Notes under the pieces: model-generated
Databases searched by the model: none
What the model was told of the DNA's origin: nothing
The model's input: only the letters and a program-made list of their open reading frames with translations
Translations under genes and position numbers: made by a program
Shown: positions 11,546 to 22,754 of the stretch, one piece after another
Layout of the letters: each line of letters begins with the position of its first letter
How positions within the stretch are numbered: the stretch's first letter is position 1
Source: Callorhinus ursinus
Taxonomy: Eukaryota > Chordata > Mammalia > Carnivora > Otariidae
Assembly: GCF_003265705.1 (NCBI RefSeq)
Contig: NW_020312827.1
Coordinates: 16,046,182 to 16,110,181 of the forward strand
Reading direction: 5' to 3'
DNA: 64,000 bases

Positions 11546-11844
11546 GACAATTTCACTGAACTATGAAAAAAATTAGTCTCTTCAATCCCCAAGGAGACTT
11601 TTATTTTAAGTTGATATATGTGGCTCAATTTATAGCAAGGATGACCCTGCCATGCCAAGGGGAGAAAATTCAGGATTTGTGTGTTCTGTCAGTGAAGAAT
11701 AATATGGTATCATGATCACATATGTTATGTTGCACCAGCATGCGCTTTTCTCAAAGACTTTGCCTACAAAAAATGAAGGATGTTTTGTCTTCTGAGATGA
11801 TTGCAGTAAACGTCATCAAATCCTGTGGTCTAAATCATCACCTT

Positions 11845-11891
11845 TCCTGTGCTCTTTCTTTCTTTCTTTCTTGCTTGCTTGCTTGCTTTTC

Positions 11892-11931
<40 letters not shown>

Positions 11932-12078
11932 GCTTTCTTGCTTTCTTGCTTTCTTGCTTTCTTGCTTTCTTGCTTGCTTGCTTGCTTGCTTTCTTGCTTG
12001 CTTTCTTGCTTTCTTGCTTTCATCTTTTCTTTCTTGCTTTCTTTCTTTCTTGCTTTCTTTCTTCTTTCTTTCTTTAAG
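11845..12078. repeat. (TTTC)n/(TTGC)n mixed tetranucleotide repeat
   Basis: About 230 bp of CTTT units are interspersed with CTTG units, often alternating as 'ctttcttg'. The interleaved pattern suggests one mutated unit that was then amplified. Five overlapping frames on both strands come from this repeat and are not genes. Confidence 0.96.
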
Positions 12079-13084
12079 AAAAAATACCAAGCACTCTCTT
12101 CCTTTCCTTAGAAAAGAAGGTGTATCCCCCAGCTTTGGCTAGATATTACTGCATTTCTAAAATATGTAAAAAAAATGCATCACTTTCTTCACAAAGTAAG
12201 TAATTTTGTTAATGAGCAGAAAATAGAGAGTTTCCACTACACTTCAAAATTTGACAAATATATTTCAAATACCACAATGTAAGGATGAAATGAGCCAAAG
12301 AGAATTTGAGGGTTTTATTAGAAAACTTCCAGTTTGGATAAATTAAGTTAAGAGAAAAAATTACTAACTTTACTCTTCTTGATTAAATATTTATTTTCTG
12401 AAAATAAAGGAAAACCATTGGAACTGAAATGACAGTGATTTCATACAATCGAGTAAGCTTTCTAATAAATATTTTTCTGGTGAAGATCTTGATATGGCAA
12501 AGATGAGAATATTGGATCCAATAATTTTCAGTGCAATATCTACTAATGTTAGTGATTTTAATAAAATACGATGTCATTGAATTGGTTCAAAAAGTTCAGA
12601 GTGGAATGTATGGGTTTCTGGTGTGGTCAGTTAGTAATTTGGATGACTGGAGAAGACAGACATTTAGATCCTTGTATCACTGTTTTATGTGATAGGAGCT
12701 TTATGTATTTTGCACATCAAGTCACAGCCAGGAACAACATATATAAGAATGATGTGGTTATTGAATATATACCACAATTTCTATGAATCCTTCAATTAAA
12801 GCTATTGCACAAAGTGAATTAACTGGTAAACTTTGTAAACATATGTAATTCTTGGTGTAACATTAGCATGGCTACAAAATTAACTGTGATTAGCTTGTTT
12901 CTATTCTATAGGTATTGACAAAGTTAAATTTCAAAGACCAAATTATTAAGCAGATTTTTGGGGGATATTTGTTGAAACAAAGTTGGTGAATGTTACAATA
13001 TATGTTTTCTTAATTTGGATACTATGGAAAGAGACTGTGAGACAGAATTGCATGCAGGGGTTGCATTGTTAGGTATCCTCAGGA
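12079..13084. other. Unassigned AT-rich DNA
   Basis: No exon or repeat is recognised. Frames of 64 and 71 codons at 12383-12577 and 12571-12786 have no recognisable content. Confidence 0.5.
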
Positions 13085-13512
13085 GAGAGTTAGAAGAAGG
13101 ATAAATATCAATTTTATAGTGGCAAACCTGGCAGATGCTACTTTAAGCAAATAATCAAGGTTGATATCACTAGTAATAACTCATATTAATACCACATACC
13201 CCTGATATGATGCAATGAGAACATTTCATCTCTGAGGTAGTTTTACCCCATCAATAGCTCTGGTGTGATGCTGGGAAAACATCAGGCAAACCCAAAGTGA
13301 GAGACATTACATAAAATACCTTGCTGAGGACTCTTTAAATTGTTAATGTGATGAAAAACAAGGAAAGACCGAGAATTTGTCCTAGATTGGAGGATACGAA
13401 GAACGAACTACTAAAAGCAATGTGGTATTCTAGATTGGATCGTGGAATGGAAAAATGCTTGTGGAAAACTGATGAAATCCAAATAAAGTCTGTATGTCAA
13501 TTTAAAAATGTT
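13085..13512 (+). mobile_element. L1ME-type 3' UTR, sense
   Basis: The ordered blocks 'aataatcaaggttgatatca', 'acccctgatatgatgcaatg', 'gggaaaacatcaggcaaacc', 'aagtgagagacattac' and 'aaatccaaataaagtctgt' match the 3' UTR of ancient L1ME elements. Two further copies of the same segment are at 17990-18870 and 53335-53970. Confidence 0.75.
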
Positions 13513-13559
13513 TTATAATGATTAAGATAAAGATACCTAAATATAATTATGTAAAGAAA

Positions 13560-13928
13560 GTATGTAAATGTGAATTGTATACCCTCCCCACAAATGAGGG
13601 AGACTGGTTGGACAGTGGAAGGTCACCAAATTCAAGTTGCAGTTGAGGCTTCTGCTGATCTACAAGGAGTTTTGAGACTGGGTTGGCCCTTTGGAGTTAT
13701 CACCAAATGAATCAAGGGGGACCTGGGCTTTTGCATCTTGGCTCAGTCAGTTATTGCCTAAGCTGACTTCTGGGAGGGGCCATAACTTTACCCAAGTCCA
13801 CATGAGGGCTCAGCTATGCGCAGTCGACACCTGACACAGCCCCGGGGAAAGATTGGACCCTAAAGAGGGAAGCTGGATGCGGGATGCAGGGAAGACACCA
13901 TAGTTTCCACCGTATTGATCAAGAACTG
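13560..13928. other. GC-richer, CpG-bearing segment of unknown origin
   Basis: This stretch is clearly richer in G+C than its surroundings and holds several CpGs close together near its right end ('atgcgcagtcgacacc', 'ccccgggg', 'gatgcggg'). It lies between an L1ME 3' UTR and a SINE. I do not recognise it. It could be part of an endogenous retroviral LTR, another lineage-specific repeat, or unique DNA. No frame in it reaches 60 codons. Confidence 0.5.
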
Positions 13929-14131
13929 CGTCGTCCCCTGTATGGCTCAGTCCGTTAAGCCTATGACTCTTGGTTCGGGTCAGGTCCTGATCTCACAATT
14001 CTGAGATGTAGCCCCAGTCAGGGCTCCACGCTCAGCGGGGAGTCTGCTTGAGATTCTCTCACTCTGCCCCTTCCCCTGCTCATGCTCTGTCTCTCTCTAA
14101 AATATATAAATAAATCTAAGAAAAAAAAAAA
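13929..14131 (+). mobile_element. Carnivore tRNA-Lys SINE, 5' truncated, with duplication
   Basis: The head is damaged ('cgtcgtcccctgtatggct' replaces the usual start), but 'cagtccgttaagcc', 'ctcagcggggagtctgcttg' and an A-rich tail identify it. The 8-bp repeat 'aagaactg' flanks it at 13921-13928 and 14132-14139. The 'gagattctctcactctgccc' body belongs to an older SINE variant. Confidence 0.92.
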
Positions 14132-14597
14132 AAGAACTGTTCACTGTCTCCAAGTATCTATGAAGAAAAATGAAATGGCCAGATAACTAAATGATAATTA
14201 TTGTAAAACTGAATAACAATATTAACAGAAACCTGTGTGTGCACATATTTATAAAACTCCTCAGGTTCCAAATTTAAATAGATATTTTGTAAACTCAACA
14301 ATTCCCTGTGGAGATAGGGAAGAGTAAACAAAGAGGGATTTCAGGGAATTTGCTATGGGCACTCATCTCTAGTTATAAAATAAGACAACTGAGTAGGATA
14401 ATGATATTATTTTTAATTATTTTAATAGTTACCACGGGGCTACTATTTTTGAGAGTCTTAATTTTTGTTATTGTTTTAGATTTTGTTTTTTTAATAGTTG
14501 GAAATACTTTCTCACACCAATACTAAATTTAATAAATGAACTGTTTCAAAATAAATAGTTCATTTTGTAATTCTGAGAATAATCTTTTCAGTTACTA
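14132..14597. other. Unassigned AT-rich DNA
   Basis: No gene is supported. The motif 'gaactgtttcaaaataaata' near 14536 resembles an L1ME 3' terminus, but the sequence before it does not match. Confidence 0.45.
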
Positions 14598-14614
14598 AAT
14601 AATTTTAATTACAG

Positions 14615-14821
14615 GGGCGCCTGGGTGGCTCAGTCTGTTAAGAGTCTGCCTTCTGTTCAGGTCATGATCTCAGGGTCCTGGTATAGAGCCAGCAAAGGAC
14701 TCTCTGCTCGGCGGGGTGTCTGCTTCTCCCTCTCCCTCTGCCTTTCCCCACTGCTCGTGCTCTCTCTCTCGCTCACTCTCTCTCTCAAGTAAATAAATAA
14801 ATAAAATCTTTATAAATAAAT
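14615..14821 (+). mobile_element. Carnivore tRNA-Lys SINE with target-site duplication
   Basis: This is a full-length copy starting 'gggcgcctgggtggctcag' and ending in an (AAAT)n tail with 'ataaaatctt'. The duplications 'aaataattttaattacag' (ending 14614) and 'aaataatttaaatacag' (14822-14838) flank it. Confidence 0.96.
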
Positions 14822-14838
14822 AAATAATTTAAATACAG

Positions 14839-16224
14839 AGATGGTTTAAAATGGGCTGTGTAACTCTGTGTTTGCACTATGTGAAAATGTATCAAAACAT
14901 TAAGGAATAAAAAAAACCATTAAGGAACAGTTTTCCTACATTTCTTCTGTGAAATGAGTATTTTTCCCTCAACAGACATATTTCACCAACTCTAAAACTT
15001 CCTTGATGTTTTTATAAACCAACTGCTAACTTGGAAGTGAAAAAAAAGCCTCATGAATAATAGAACAGGAAACTGATAACCAAATTTCTCAGGCTTCATT
15101 CATAGCCAAATAACCATCATCAACTTTGACTTCTCTTGTCTCAGTGTCCATATCTGTTTAAAAAAGAAAAAAAAAAGTATTTCTCACAAAGAATCAAGTT
15201 AGTTTAGCTGAGATATTTGATCTCCTCAATTCCTAGGAGGAAATGTTATAAAAAATTACTTGTCATCAACTTCTACATCAGAGATTATTACTAGAACTCA
15301 CGGGTTCACTCAAGTAGAGTGTTGGGGGGTGTCTCTGAACCCCTTGAATTATGCATTTTGTATGCAAGGAGAAATATGGGCAGTGGGGGGGTGAATCATT
15401 AGTTTTTACTAAATCCTTAATGTGATCTGTGCCTCTGAAATTTTAAGGCCACAAATATTTTTGTCAGACATTCCAGACCAGAGTCTACTTGTCTGAAATG
15501 CTGTCTTTGGCAAGGAGTCTGCAAAAGAACAGAAAGTCACACACAAGAAAGATTTTGCTCCTTGAGTTTGATGGAATACACTCTTTAGCAGAGATTCCTC
15601 TTTGAGGTCTTCCTTCAACCCCTGTTATCTTCAGAGGGTGCATCTTCAAATGGGAATGGAAGTCTTTCTTCTTGGGCCCACCATTTACCCCTCACTTCTG
15701 GTTCTGTCTCTGTATGAATGTGAAGACAGTTTGATGGTATGTTCCCTTCGAACCCTTCCCTTACTTACTCCTCTACCTAAATAAAGGTCACATTCACACT
15801 ACAGCAGACCTCCTTTTTTCTCAATGCACTGTGCATCTGAGTGACATTTCAGCTCAGAAGATCATTCGTTTGTTCAAAAAAAAAAAAAAAAAAAAGCATT
15901 CGTATTCAATGCAGGCCAAAACAAATGTACTTAACGGTGATTTTCAGTGCATCATTTGGGCTTACCTCTCCCATACCTCAGAACACTGCTCTGAAACTTT
16001 ACCGCACCGTGGTGAGTCCCCAAGCTTATCAATGACCTCTGTCTGCACCCACCTGGCCTCTTTTATAATTGACATTCCAGCCATAATTGGACCCAGCTGT
16101 GTATATGCCTGTGCCTACCCTGTAAGAAAAAGCTCATGGGAAGGGCAGTTTCCCCATCCTACCCAAGTGGCATTAGTAACTGGAGGGCGATGCACATGCC
16201 TACCCCAGCATCCTTTAGGAATAT
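14839..16224. other. Unassigned, largely repeat-free DNA
   Basis: No repeat family is recognised apart from a 20-base A-run near 15877. Frames of 60-131 codons (for example 15831-16226, which reads through the A-run as poly-Lys) lack any recognisable domain. The 15.4-15.8 kb part has moderate complexity and could be unique regulatory DNA. Confidence 0.45.
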
Positions 16225-16640
16225 AATGGGTAAAGACACTTCTGATATGAAAGAAGGTTTTGCTGCAATATTTGTTTTTCTCTTCTAATTTATCACCCAG
16301 CCTTGTGCCAGACAGCAGTTTAAAGAATGCAGGTTGGTGTAGAATTTTATGAAGGCTGAGAGCACGCATTACAATCACAAAATTTTCAAGGCTCACAAAG
16401 CTTGCATAATTACACTGGCTGCCGGGGCCTTCCGGCACTTTTCAGCTATAATGGCAATCTGGCTAATTTCCCACTGGCTTAATCTATAACTTCAAAGACT
16501 CCTAAAGCAGTTACGATTATTCTGTTTGCTTTTCAGGTGACCTACACCATTCGTATTGGAGTGGCCAAGTTCTTGGGTTGATTAATTAGAACAGACCTAT
16601 TTTAATTTAGGATTTTTTCCCTAAATATTGCTTATTTCTA
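16225..16640. promoter_or_regulatory. Candidate conserved non-coding element (speculative)
   Basis: This stretch is repeat-free and balanced in base composition, with many homeodomain-like TAATT/ATTA cores ('tctaatttatcacccagc', 'gcataattacactggctgcc', 'ggctaatttcccactggctt', 'ttgattaattagaac') and no coding frame of note. These are the usual looks of deeply conserved enhancers, but conservation cannot be judged from one sequence. Confidence 0.25.
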
Positions 16641-17985
16641 AAATAATCTCTAGATGATAAAGTAGCAAAACACTGTTCATCAAGGAGCACTTTGGGAAGC
16701 TTAAGGACAGTTGAAAACTGGCTGTTATCTGACTTATTTTTTACATTGCAGCTCCTTATTTAAACACCAAGTAACACATGTTTGGAATAGAAAACTTGGA
16801 AAATACACAAGAAACATAAAGAAGAAATACTAAGTCATCAAATATTCTACCACCCAGCCATAACTACTGTTAATATGTTCTTTTATTCAATAATTAATCT
16901 AGTAGATGCCAAGTAGGCTATTAGGCATGATGCTACCCCACTGGTTTTGTATGTCCTTTTGCAATTAATTTTTAAAATATTTTTTGTGTATTTATACATG
17001 TAATATTTATTTTCTTCCTATTCTTTTTTCTTTTTTTTTAAACAAAATCAGGATCATGTTGCATGTCTAATTTTGTATGCTGCCATTTTTTGCTCCACTT
17101 TATTCTGTGACCTTTCCCATGCTATTGCAAATTCTTTAAAAACATTGTTAGAATGGCTATGTAGTATTGCTTCCTATGGGTAATCATAATTTATTTAGAG
17201 AATTCTCCATTCTTGGGCATTTACGTTATACATGAAATGAAATGAATCTTTATTATCTATCTCCTCTTGTATCTTAATCCTTTCCTCTCTTTGGACCTTC
17301 TCAAGTATACCAACTCAAATTTTGATTCTTTATCTCTTTCCCATGTTTTCCATTTATGCTTGCCTTTTCCACCAAATAAGAAAAAAGAATATAAGTACCT
17401 TAAATTAGAAAGTTAGAGTTAGAAAAAATTAAAAAAAAAAACAAAACAAGACACTGGAGAGTTTCACTTTTGATAGGAGAGTTGGTAACTCGATATAGTA
17501 TTTTTGTTTCCAAGCCAGAATTGCTTAATATTACTCCATGAAAACTAGAACTGGCTTCCTGGACAATGTGTATTGTTAAATATATCATAGCTATTTCTTA
17601 AATGTTAATATTAGCAATAAAGATATAGCATACCCAGTCCTAACATATAACACAAAAAAATAATTAAAGTGTGAGATAAGTACTGTGTCTGTACTGACAT
17701 CAGTAAAGGATTGAGTAAATAAAAGATAAATAAATGAGAGAAACAAGACAGATCTTACAGAAGAATTTCAAATAATAAGTGCAGATAAGAAGAAAGAAAT
17801 AGAAAATAACCATAAGAATGATACTTCTTGTAGGCAGTTGATGAATGATAAAGTTAGGGGGGAAAATTTGAAGAGTAACAGGATATTTGACTAGTATCAA
17901 AGTATTTCCTTCAAAATATTTATTAATTATTGTGGCATTGTTAACACATGACTACAGATTCTTTGCACTCTTCCATCCAGCAGGA
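16641..17985. other. Unassigned AT-rich DNA
   Basis: No feature can be supported. A weak L1-like antisense feel around 16980-17230 ('ttcccatgctattgcaaatt', 'ggctatgtagtattgcttc') may be an old L1/L2 3' remnant. Confidence 0.4.
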
Positions 17986-17989
17986 GAGC

Positions 17990-18870
17990 TTAATTGTCCC
18001 TCCCTTGAGTGTGGACTGCATTTAATGACTGGAATCTAAGGAACAGAGTCTGGAAAGGAGAAAGTAGTAACTATGTACTTTAGCCAGCAGACAGCACTGT
18101 ATCTAAGTGATCACACAAATAATAAGTATGTCATGTTATCATCATGCTCTTACTGATATGTTATGAGAAAGGCACCTCACTGTAAGATTCTCCCTCAAAT
18201 CTTATAACTCTCATCCAATCATGGGGAAACATCAGATAAACTCAAATTATCAAATAAAATAATTAATCAGGATGTTTCAAAAGGGTCAAGGTCATGCAAG
18301 ACCTAAAACATTAATTAATTAATTAACTAAAAATTCTCATGATTGAAGGAGATTGAGGAGGCATGACATCTAAATGCAATGTGTTATCTTTGGGGTGCTT
18401 GGGTGCCTCAGTTGGTCAAGTGTTGGACTCTTGATTTCAACTCAGGTCATGATCTCAGAGTCCTGAGACTGAGCGCCATGTAAACTTCATGCTCAGAGGG
18501 GAGCCTGTTTTTCTCCCCCTCCTTCTGCACCTCCTCCCACTCACGTACACACTCTCTCTCAAATAAATAAATAAATCTTTAAAAAAAATGTGTTTTACTA
18601 GATTGGATCATGGTTAGAAAAGAGGACATTAGTATATAATCTGGTGAAACTAAAAAGAAGACTGTAAAAAAAAATAGAAGCCTGTAGTTTACTTAATAAA
18701 TATATAATTCTTGTTTCTTAGCTTTGATGCATATACCACAGTTATGTAAACTGATAATTTTAGCCATAACTGGGTCTGTATTATGTATTATTAAATGAAC
18801 TGTATTATTAAATGAATTGAAATTCTTTTGTCAACCTAAAATTGTTTCAAAATAAAAAGTTTGAAATAGT
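17990..18870 (+). mobile_element. L1ME-type 3' UTR, sense, split by a SINE
   Basis: The order 'cccttgagtgtggactgcat', 'aagtgatcacacaaataata', 'gggaaacatcagataaact', 'gacatctaaatgcaatgtg', 'actagattggatcatgg', 'gcctgtagtttacttaat' and the terminal 'ttgtttcaaaataaaaagtt' follows the L1ME 3' UTR to its end. A SINE (18392-18587) sits inside and so is younger. Confidence 0.82.
18392..18587 (+). mobile_element. Carnivore tRNA-Lys SINE inside L1ME
   Basis: The head is 'ggggtgcttgggtgcctcag', the CT-rich body and 'aaataaataaataaatcttt' tail follow, and it is flanked by 'aatgtgtt' (18378-18385 and 18588-18595). It is older than most copies here, with a diverged head and a 'gactcttgatttcaactcag' body. 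Confidence 0.93.
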
Positions 18871-19370
18871 ATTCTAATTGTTAAAACTGGTTCCTAAAGC
18901 TGTCAAATTTGTTTAAATATGGAGAGGGCTTGTTAACAATTAAATGAAGTAGAGCATATGTAGGAGCTTATAATTATCAACATATTGTCCTGCCATTCGA
19001 ATGAATAAGCAGGGGCATGTTGCCTCCTAATCTGTTCCCATATGATTCCGAGATTGTTTTCTTTCTTAGCTTTGGTTTGTTTTTGCAATTTAGGGAAAAG
19101 TAATCACTGAGTCCCATCAGTAATTCATCCTAATAAGCTCTTTGATCCTGTCATATTAAAGGCCTACAATGTCATTCCTCAGGGCTATGTCCCAGAGGAT
19201 TATTTCAAAAGACCATAGCAAGAAAGGGACAAATTATTTTATTTATGTATTTTTTTTTCATTTATCTATGCTGTTAGTACTATTTCCTACAAGTTTCAGC
19301 AAGTTGTTCTTTGAGAGTGGAACACCAGAATTCAGAACACAAGGTAAGAAGGTAAACATTGCCATCATTC
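18871..19370. other. Unassigned DNA
   Basis: No repeat or exon is recognised. A 75-codon frame at 19169-19396 runs into the SINE and has no domain. Confidence 0.5.
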
Positions 19371-19384
19371 AGAAACTTGATGTA

Positions 19385-19580
19385 GGGGCGCCTTAGGTGG
19401 CTCAGTTGGTTAAGCATCTGCCTTCGGCTCAGGTCATGATCCTGGGGTCGTGGGATCAAGCTCCACGTCTGGCTCCCTGCTCAGCGGAGAGCCTGCTTCT
19501 CCCTCTCCCTCTGCCTGCCACTCTGCCTACTTGTGCTCTCTATCTATGTCAAATAAATAATAAATAAAATCTTAAAAAAA
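19385..19580 (+). mobile_element. Carnivore tRNA-Lys SINE with 14-bp duplication
   Basis: The head is 'ggggcgccttaggtggctca', with the full body and an 'aataaataaaatctt' tail. Target-site duplications 'agaaacttgatgta' (19371-19384) and 'agaaacttgatata' (19581-19594) differ by one base. It is a well-preserved copy. Confidence 0.97.
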
Positions 19581-19849
19581 AGAAACTTGATATAGTGCCT
19601 TATAAAAGTAGCTGCACTTTCTATAAACTGTGAAGATTTTACTGGACCTTCATAGGTAAAAATAAAATGTTAGAGGGAATCATTTCTGCCTAGCAATTAG
19701 CGTTTTCTCTAACGGTGTGGAACATCAAAATTGACTTACTCATCCTCAGATCCTTCTCTGTGGAATGGACATGAAATTTTGAGTGTGGCTTACCTAGTCT
19801 CAATGACAAATCGTCAAGAAGACACTCAGATCTGAAATTGAGGAAAATA

Positions 19850-20180
19850 CAATTGACACTTGACAGCACAGAGGTTAGGGGCTCTGACCCTCTGTGCTGT
19901 CAAAACTCCACATATACTTTTGACTCCCCAAATCTTAACTAATAGCCTGCTGTTGACTGGAAGACTTACAAGAACATAAATAGTTGCTTAACACGTATTT
20001 TGCATGTTATATGTATCATATACTGTATTCTTACAATATAATAAGCTCCAAAAAAGAAAATATTAAGAAACTCATGAGGAAGAGAAAATACGTTTACAGT
20101 ACTATAATGTCTTTATCAAAAACAATTCACATTTAAGTGAATCCATGCATCTCAAACTCGTATTGCTCAAGGGTCAACTT
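19850..20180. mobile_element. Tigger-type (Tc1/mariner) non-autonomous DNA transposon relic
   Basis: The ends form imperfect terminal inverted repeats: 'caattgacacttgacagc' at the left, and at the right 'ctcaagggtcaactt', whose complement starts 'aagttgacccttgag'. Both ends touch a TA dinucleotide (19848-19849 and 20181-20182), as expected for this superfamily. Internal blocks such as 'cttttgactccccaaa', 'atagcctgctgttgactgg' and 'catatactgtattcttacaa' match a Tigger-derived family I recall. It has no transposase frame. A perfect hairpin near the left end is listed separately. Confidence 0.8.
19860..19903. repeat. Perfect 15-bp inverted repeat (hairpin)
   Basis: The left arm 'ttgacagcacagagg' (19860-19874) and right arm 'cctctgtgctgtcaa' (19889-19903) are exact reverse complements around a 14-base loop. 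The structure is part of the Tigger relic. Flanking bases do not extend the stem. Confidence 0.95.
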
Positions 20181-20419
20181 TACATGGAAATTTGTAGTAT
20201 CTTTCAATTAATTGTGATTTTCGACCAGAAGAGAAAGTTCAATTGCTTCTAACTCTAAGAAACTATCACTAGCAAGTGTTTAGAACTTGCCAAGACTTAT
20301 TTTACCTATTTATTATCTTATTTGCAAGTATTATTTTTGTGAGATACTAATTTTTGAAACAAAAATGTCATGTTTGTTTCAAAAATTGCTCATTGAGAGC
20401 AAATGTCATCATTCTAGTT

Positions 20420-20595
20420 TTACCATACACTAGATATAAGTCCTTGGGGAACTTATATGACCTCTTCATAGTTCAGTTTTCTCATCTGTAAAATGACAAG
20501 AATATAATTTTCAATTTGAAAGAATTGTTGGAATAAAATGTATAAATGTTAACTAGGTAATCAGTAAATATGAGTGTAAGTATTCCTTAAGTATT
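20420..20595 (+). mobile_element. MIR SINE, sense
   Basis: The blocks 'agtccttggggaacttat', 'cagttttctcatctgtaaaa' and 'aggtaatcagtaaatatgag' correspond in order to the MIR core ('gaccttgggcaagtt', 'cagtttcctcatctgtaaaa') and 3' end. Confidence 0.8.
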
Positions 20596-21779
20596 AACTA
20601 TTTTTATGTATCTTTTTACAAATTAAAATGTGAAAAGCTATAATTTATAGTTCTATAATGGAACACAATTCTTAAAGAACGGAGCATTAGGGAGAAATTT
20701 TTGTTTCAAACATTTAGTGATATCAGAAAATATATGTACATGCTCTAGAGTGAGGTTTGATTTCAACTACCATTGGATAGATACATTTCAACTTTATGTC
20801 TTACAACAGAGCAAGCAGTTCCTCCCTGTTGGAGACCACCAGATTTGAAGATAGACCAAAATGAGATCACGTAGTGCTCTATTTCTTCTTTGAGAAAGTT
20901 ACTAAAACTTTTGACATGCTAGTTCATGTCTGGAGCACAGGCATGCAGAAACCCACCTGGGGCTATTGCTAGGGTATTTAATGTAAGTAAACTACATGAA
21001 GCAAGCAGTATAATGCATGTCTCATTGTAGATGATCAACAACTGTTAGTTCTCCCATATGCATTTTTATTTATAGAGCTGCATGTTTAGTTAAAAGTATT
21101 TTAGCATTCATATGACCCTCTGGATAAATCCCTGGGGCAGCTCTCACATATCGTAGACCACATCTGTGCATCCTCACTGACACAGGCATATAGTCAGTGC
21201 TTATTAAATATTTTAGTAAAGGAAGTGGAGAGGTGTAGTAATAGAAGCATTGAGTAGTGTGAATATGAAATCAAAGTTGAATGTATTGCTTGCTAATAAG
21301 GGATAGCTATAGTCATAAGGCACCATATCTGAGAACTGAACAAGAAATTGATCTTATATCAAGTTTTGGGAAGTCTGGAGTTCAGGGATCTGCAAGCATT
21401 TAGAAGCAGGAGTTTTTAAAGATGGGCTAGACTTTCACACTCTTATAAACATGGTCACTGGAGGCAAACAGTTGCTGATTGGCTGAGAAGTCAGGTTAAT
21501 GAAGACAAGTTGCTACTGAAAGATTCAGATGGGTTTAAAATGACTCTGGTGAAGGCTTTAGGACCACGACCTTTCTTGAACTTGAAGGACAGGAACATTT
21601 TATTCTGGATAATCTAACTCTTTAAGCATAGAGAAATCTGTAAACTCGTCTTTCAACCACTTGCCCATAAATGCATCCTATGATTTAGCCACATAAACTG
21701 AGACAAACCTCCCTGCACGCATAACAGCACTATGCACATACTGGGCCTCATGTCTCCATTGGGTAAATTGCTGCTCATT
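20596..21779. other. Unassigned DNA
   Basis: No recognisable gene. Small MIR/L2-like hints ('cagtgcttattaaatatttt' near 21197) are too weak to call. Confidence 0.5.
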
Positions 21780-22118
21780 CTTCAAGTCTTGGTTCAAATG
21801 TCATGGAATTTGTGAAGCTTTGCCTACTTTACACATGCTCGCAAAGTGAAGTATTTTCTGACTCCCTCATCAATGCCTAGTCAATGTCAATACCTCCCTC
21901 CTCTGAGTTCTATTCATAGAACCTTGGAACAGCTCTCAACAAGCACTTCTCGTTGCATTCTGTAGTTCTGTGTGCTTGTGTCCTGTCTCCTTTCCTGCAT
22001 TTCAGATACCTTGAGAATAGGTTCTGCTTTACATGCTTTTTTTTTTTTTTTTTTAAATTCCAGGGCCTGGCTTAGTGTCTATTGGTAGGTGCTCAACAGA
22101 TATCTGCTACTTGCTTAA
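21780..22118 (+). mobile_element. L2 LINE 3' fragment, sense
   Basis: 'ttcaagtcttggttcaaatg', 'tcttgactccct'-like sequence, 'ttgagaataggttctgcttt', 'ccagggcctggcttagtgtc' and 'ggtgctcaacagatatctgc' follow the L2 3' region in order. A T-run of about 18 bases interrupts it at 22037-22055. Confidence 0.68.
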
Positions 22119-22427
22119 GTAATTGATTTATCTTTTCATTTCTGGACAAACATTAGGCTATTTATTTGCATCTTCATTTGTCAGTGACGGAAGGAAGACA
22201 TTATGTAATTTGTTCAAGTTTACGCTTTTACAAGTAGTAGAGCTGACAAACCCAAACTACAAGTCCTGTTATTTTTCCCCTATTTATTCATATAAAGTGA
22301 CTTCATGCAGAGCTTGTCTAGATGGAGGACTCAGGGCACGCGGTATGAATCTGTTTCACAAACTGAGGACAATGCAGCAGCACAAAGTTGTGGAAACTAC
22401 TTTCGTAATAATAAACACTTAAAATAC

Positions 22428-22655
22428 TTATGATGTGCCCAGCGCTGCTCTAAACATTCTATTTCTTTCAGTGTTTAAATCCTTAATACAACCTTATGAA
22501 GTAGGTGCCGTGTCAGATCCATATTGTGGATGATTAAACTGAATTACCAAGAGGTTAGGTAGTTTGCTTTGGATCGCACGGTTCGTGATCTCAGATCATG
22601 ATTTAAATCTAGGCACCTAGGATTTGGTCTTTGTGCCGTATTGACTTGTCATTAA
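22428..22655 (-). mobile_element. MIR SINE, antisense
   Basis: 'gatgtgcccagcgctgctct', 'taatacaaccttatgaagta', 'gaggttaggtagtttgcttt' and 'gatttaaatctaggcacc' are the reverse complement of MIR in order. Confidence 0.75.
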
Positions 22656-22680
22656 CATTTGTCATTAACATTTGTCATTT
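22646..22680. repeat. 13-bp tandem repeat, 2.7 copies
   Basis: 'ttgtcattaacat' is repeated exactly at 22646-22658 and 22659-22671, then a partial third copy follows to 22680. Confidence 0.9.
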
Positions 22681-22754
22681 ACTTCCATTCTTGTCCTTTT
22701 TTTCCCTTCCCAGCCCTTCCTTTCTTTTGAATTCCTTTCTTTTCTCTTCACAAA

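Noticed and set aside
15831..16226. 131-codon plus-strand frame
   Set aside because: It depends on reading through a 20-base A-run as poly-Lys and matches no family.
16520..16575. Acceptor-like 'tttgcttttcaggtgaccta' suggesting an exon start
   Set aside because: The frame after it closes within about 10 codons and no partner splice site is seen.
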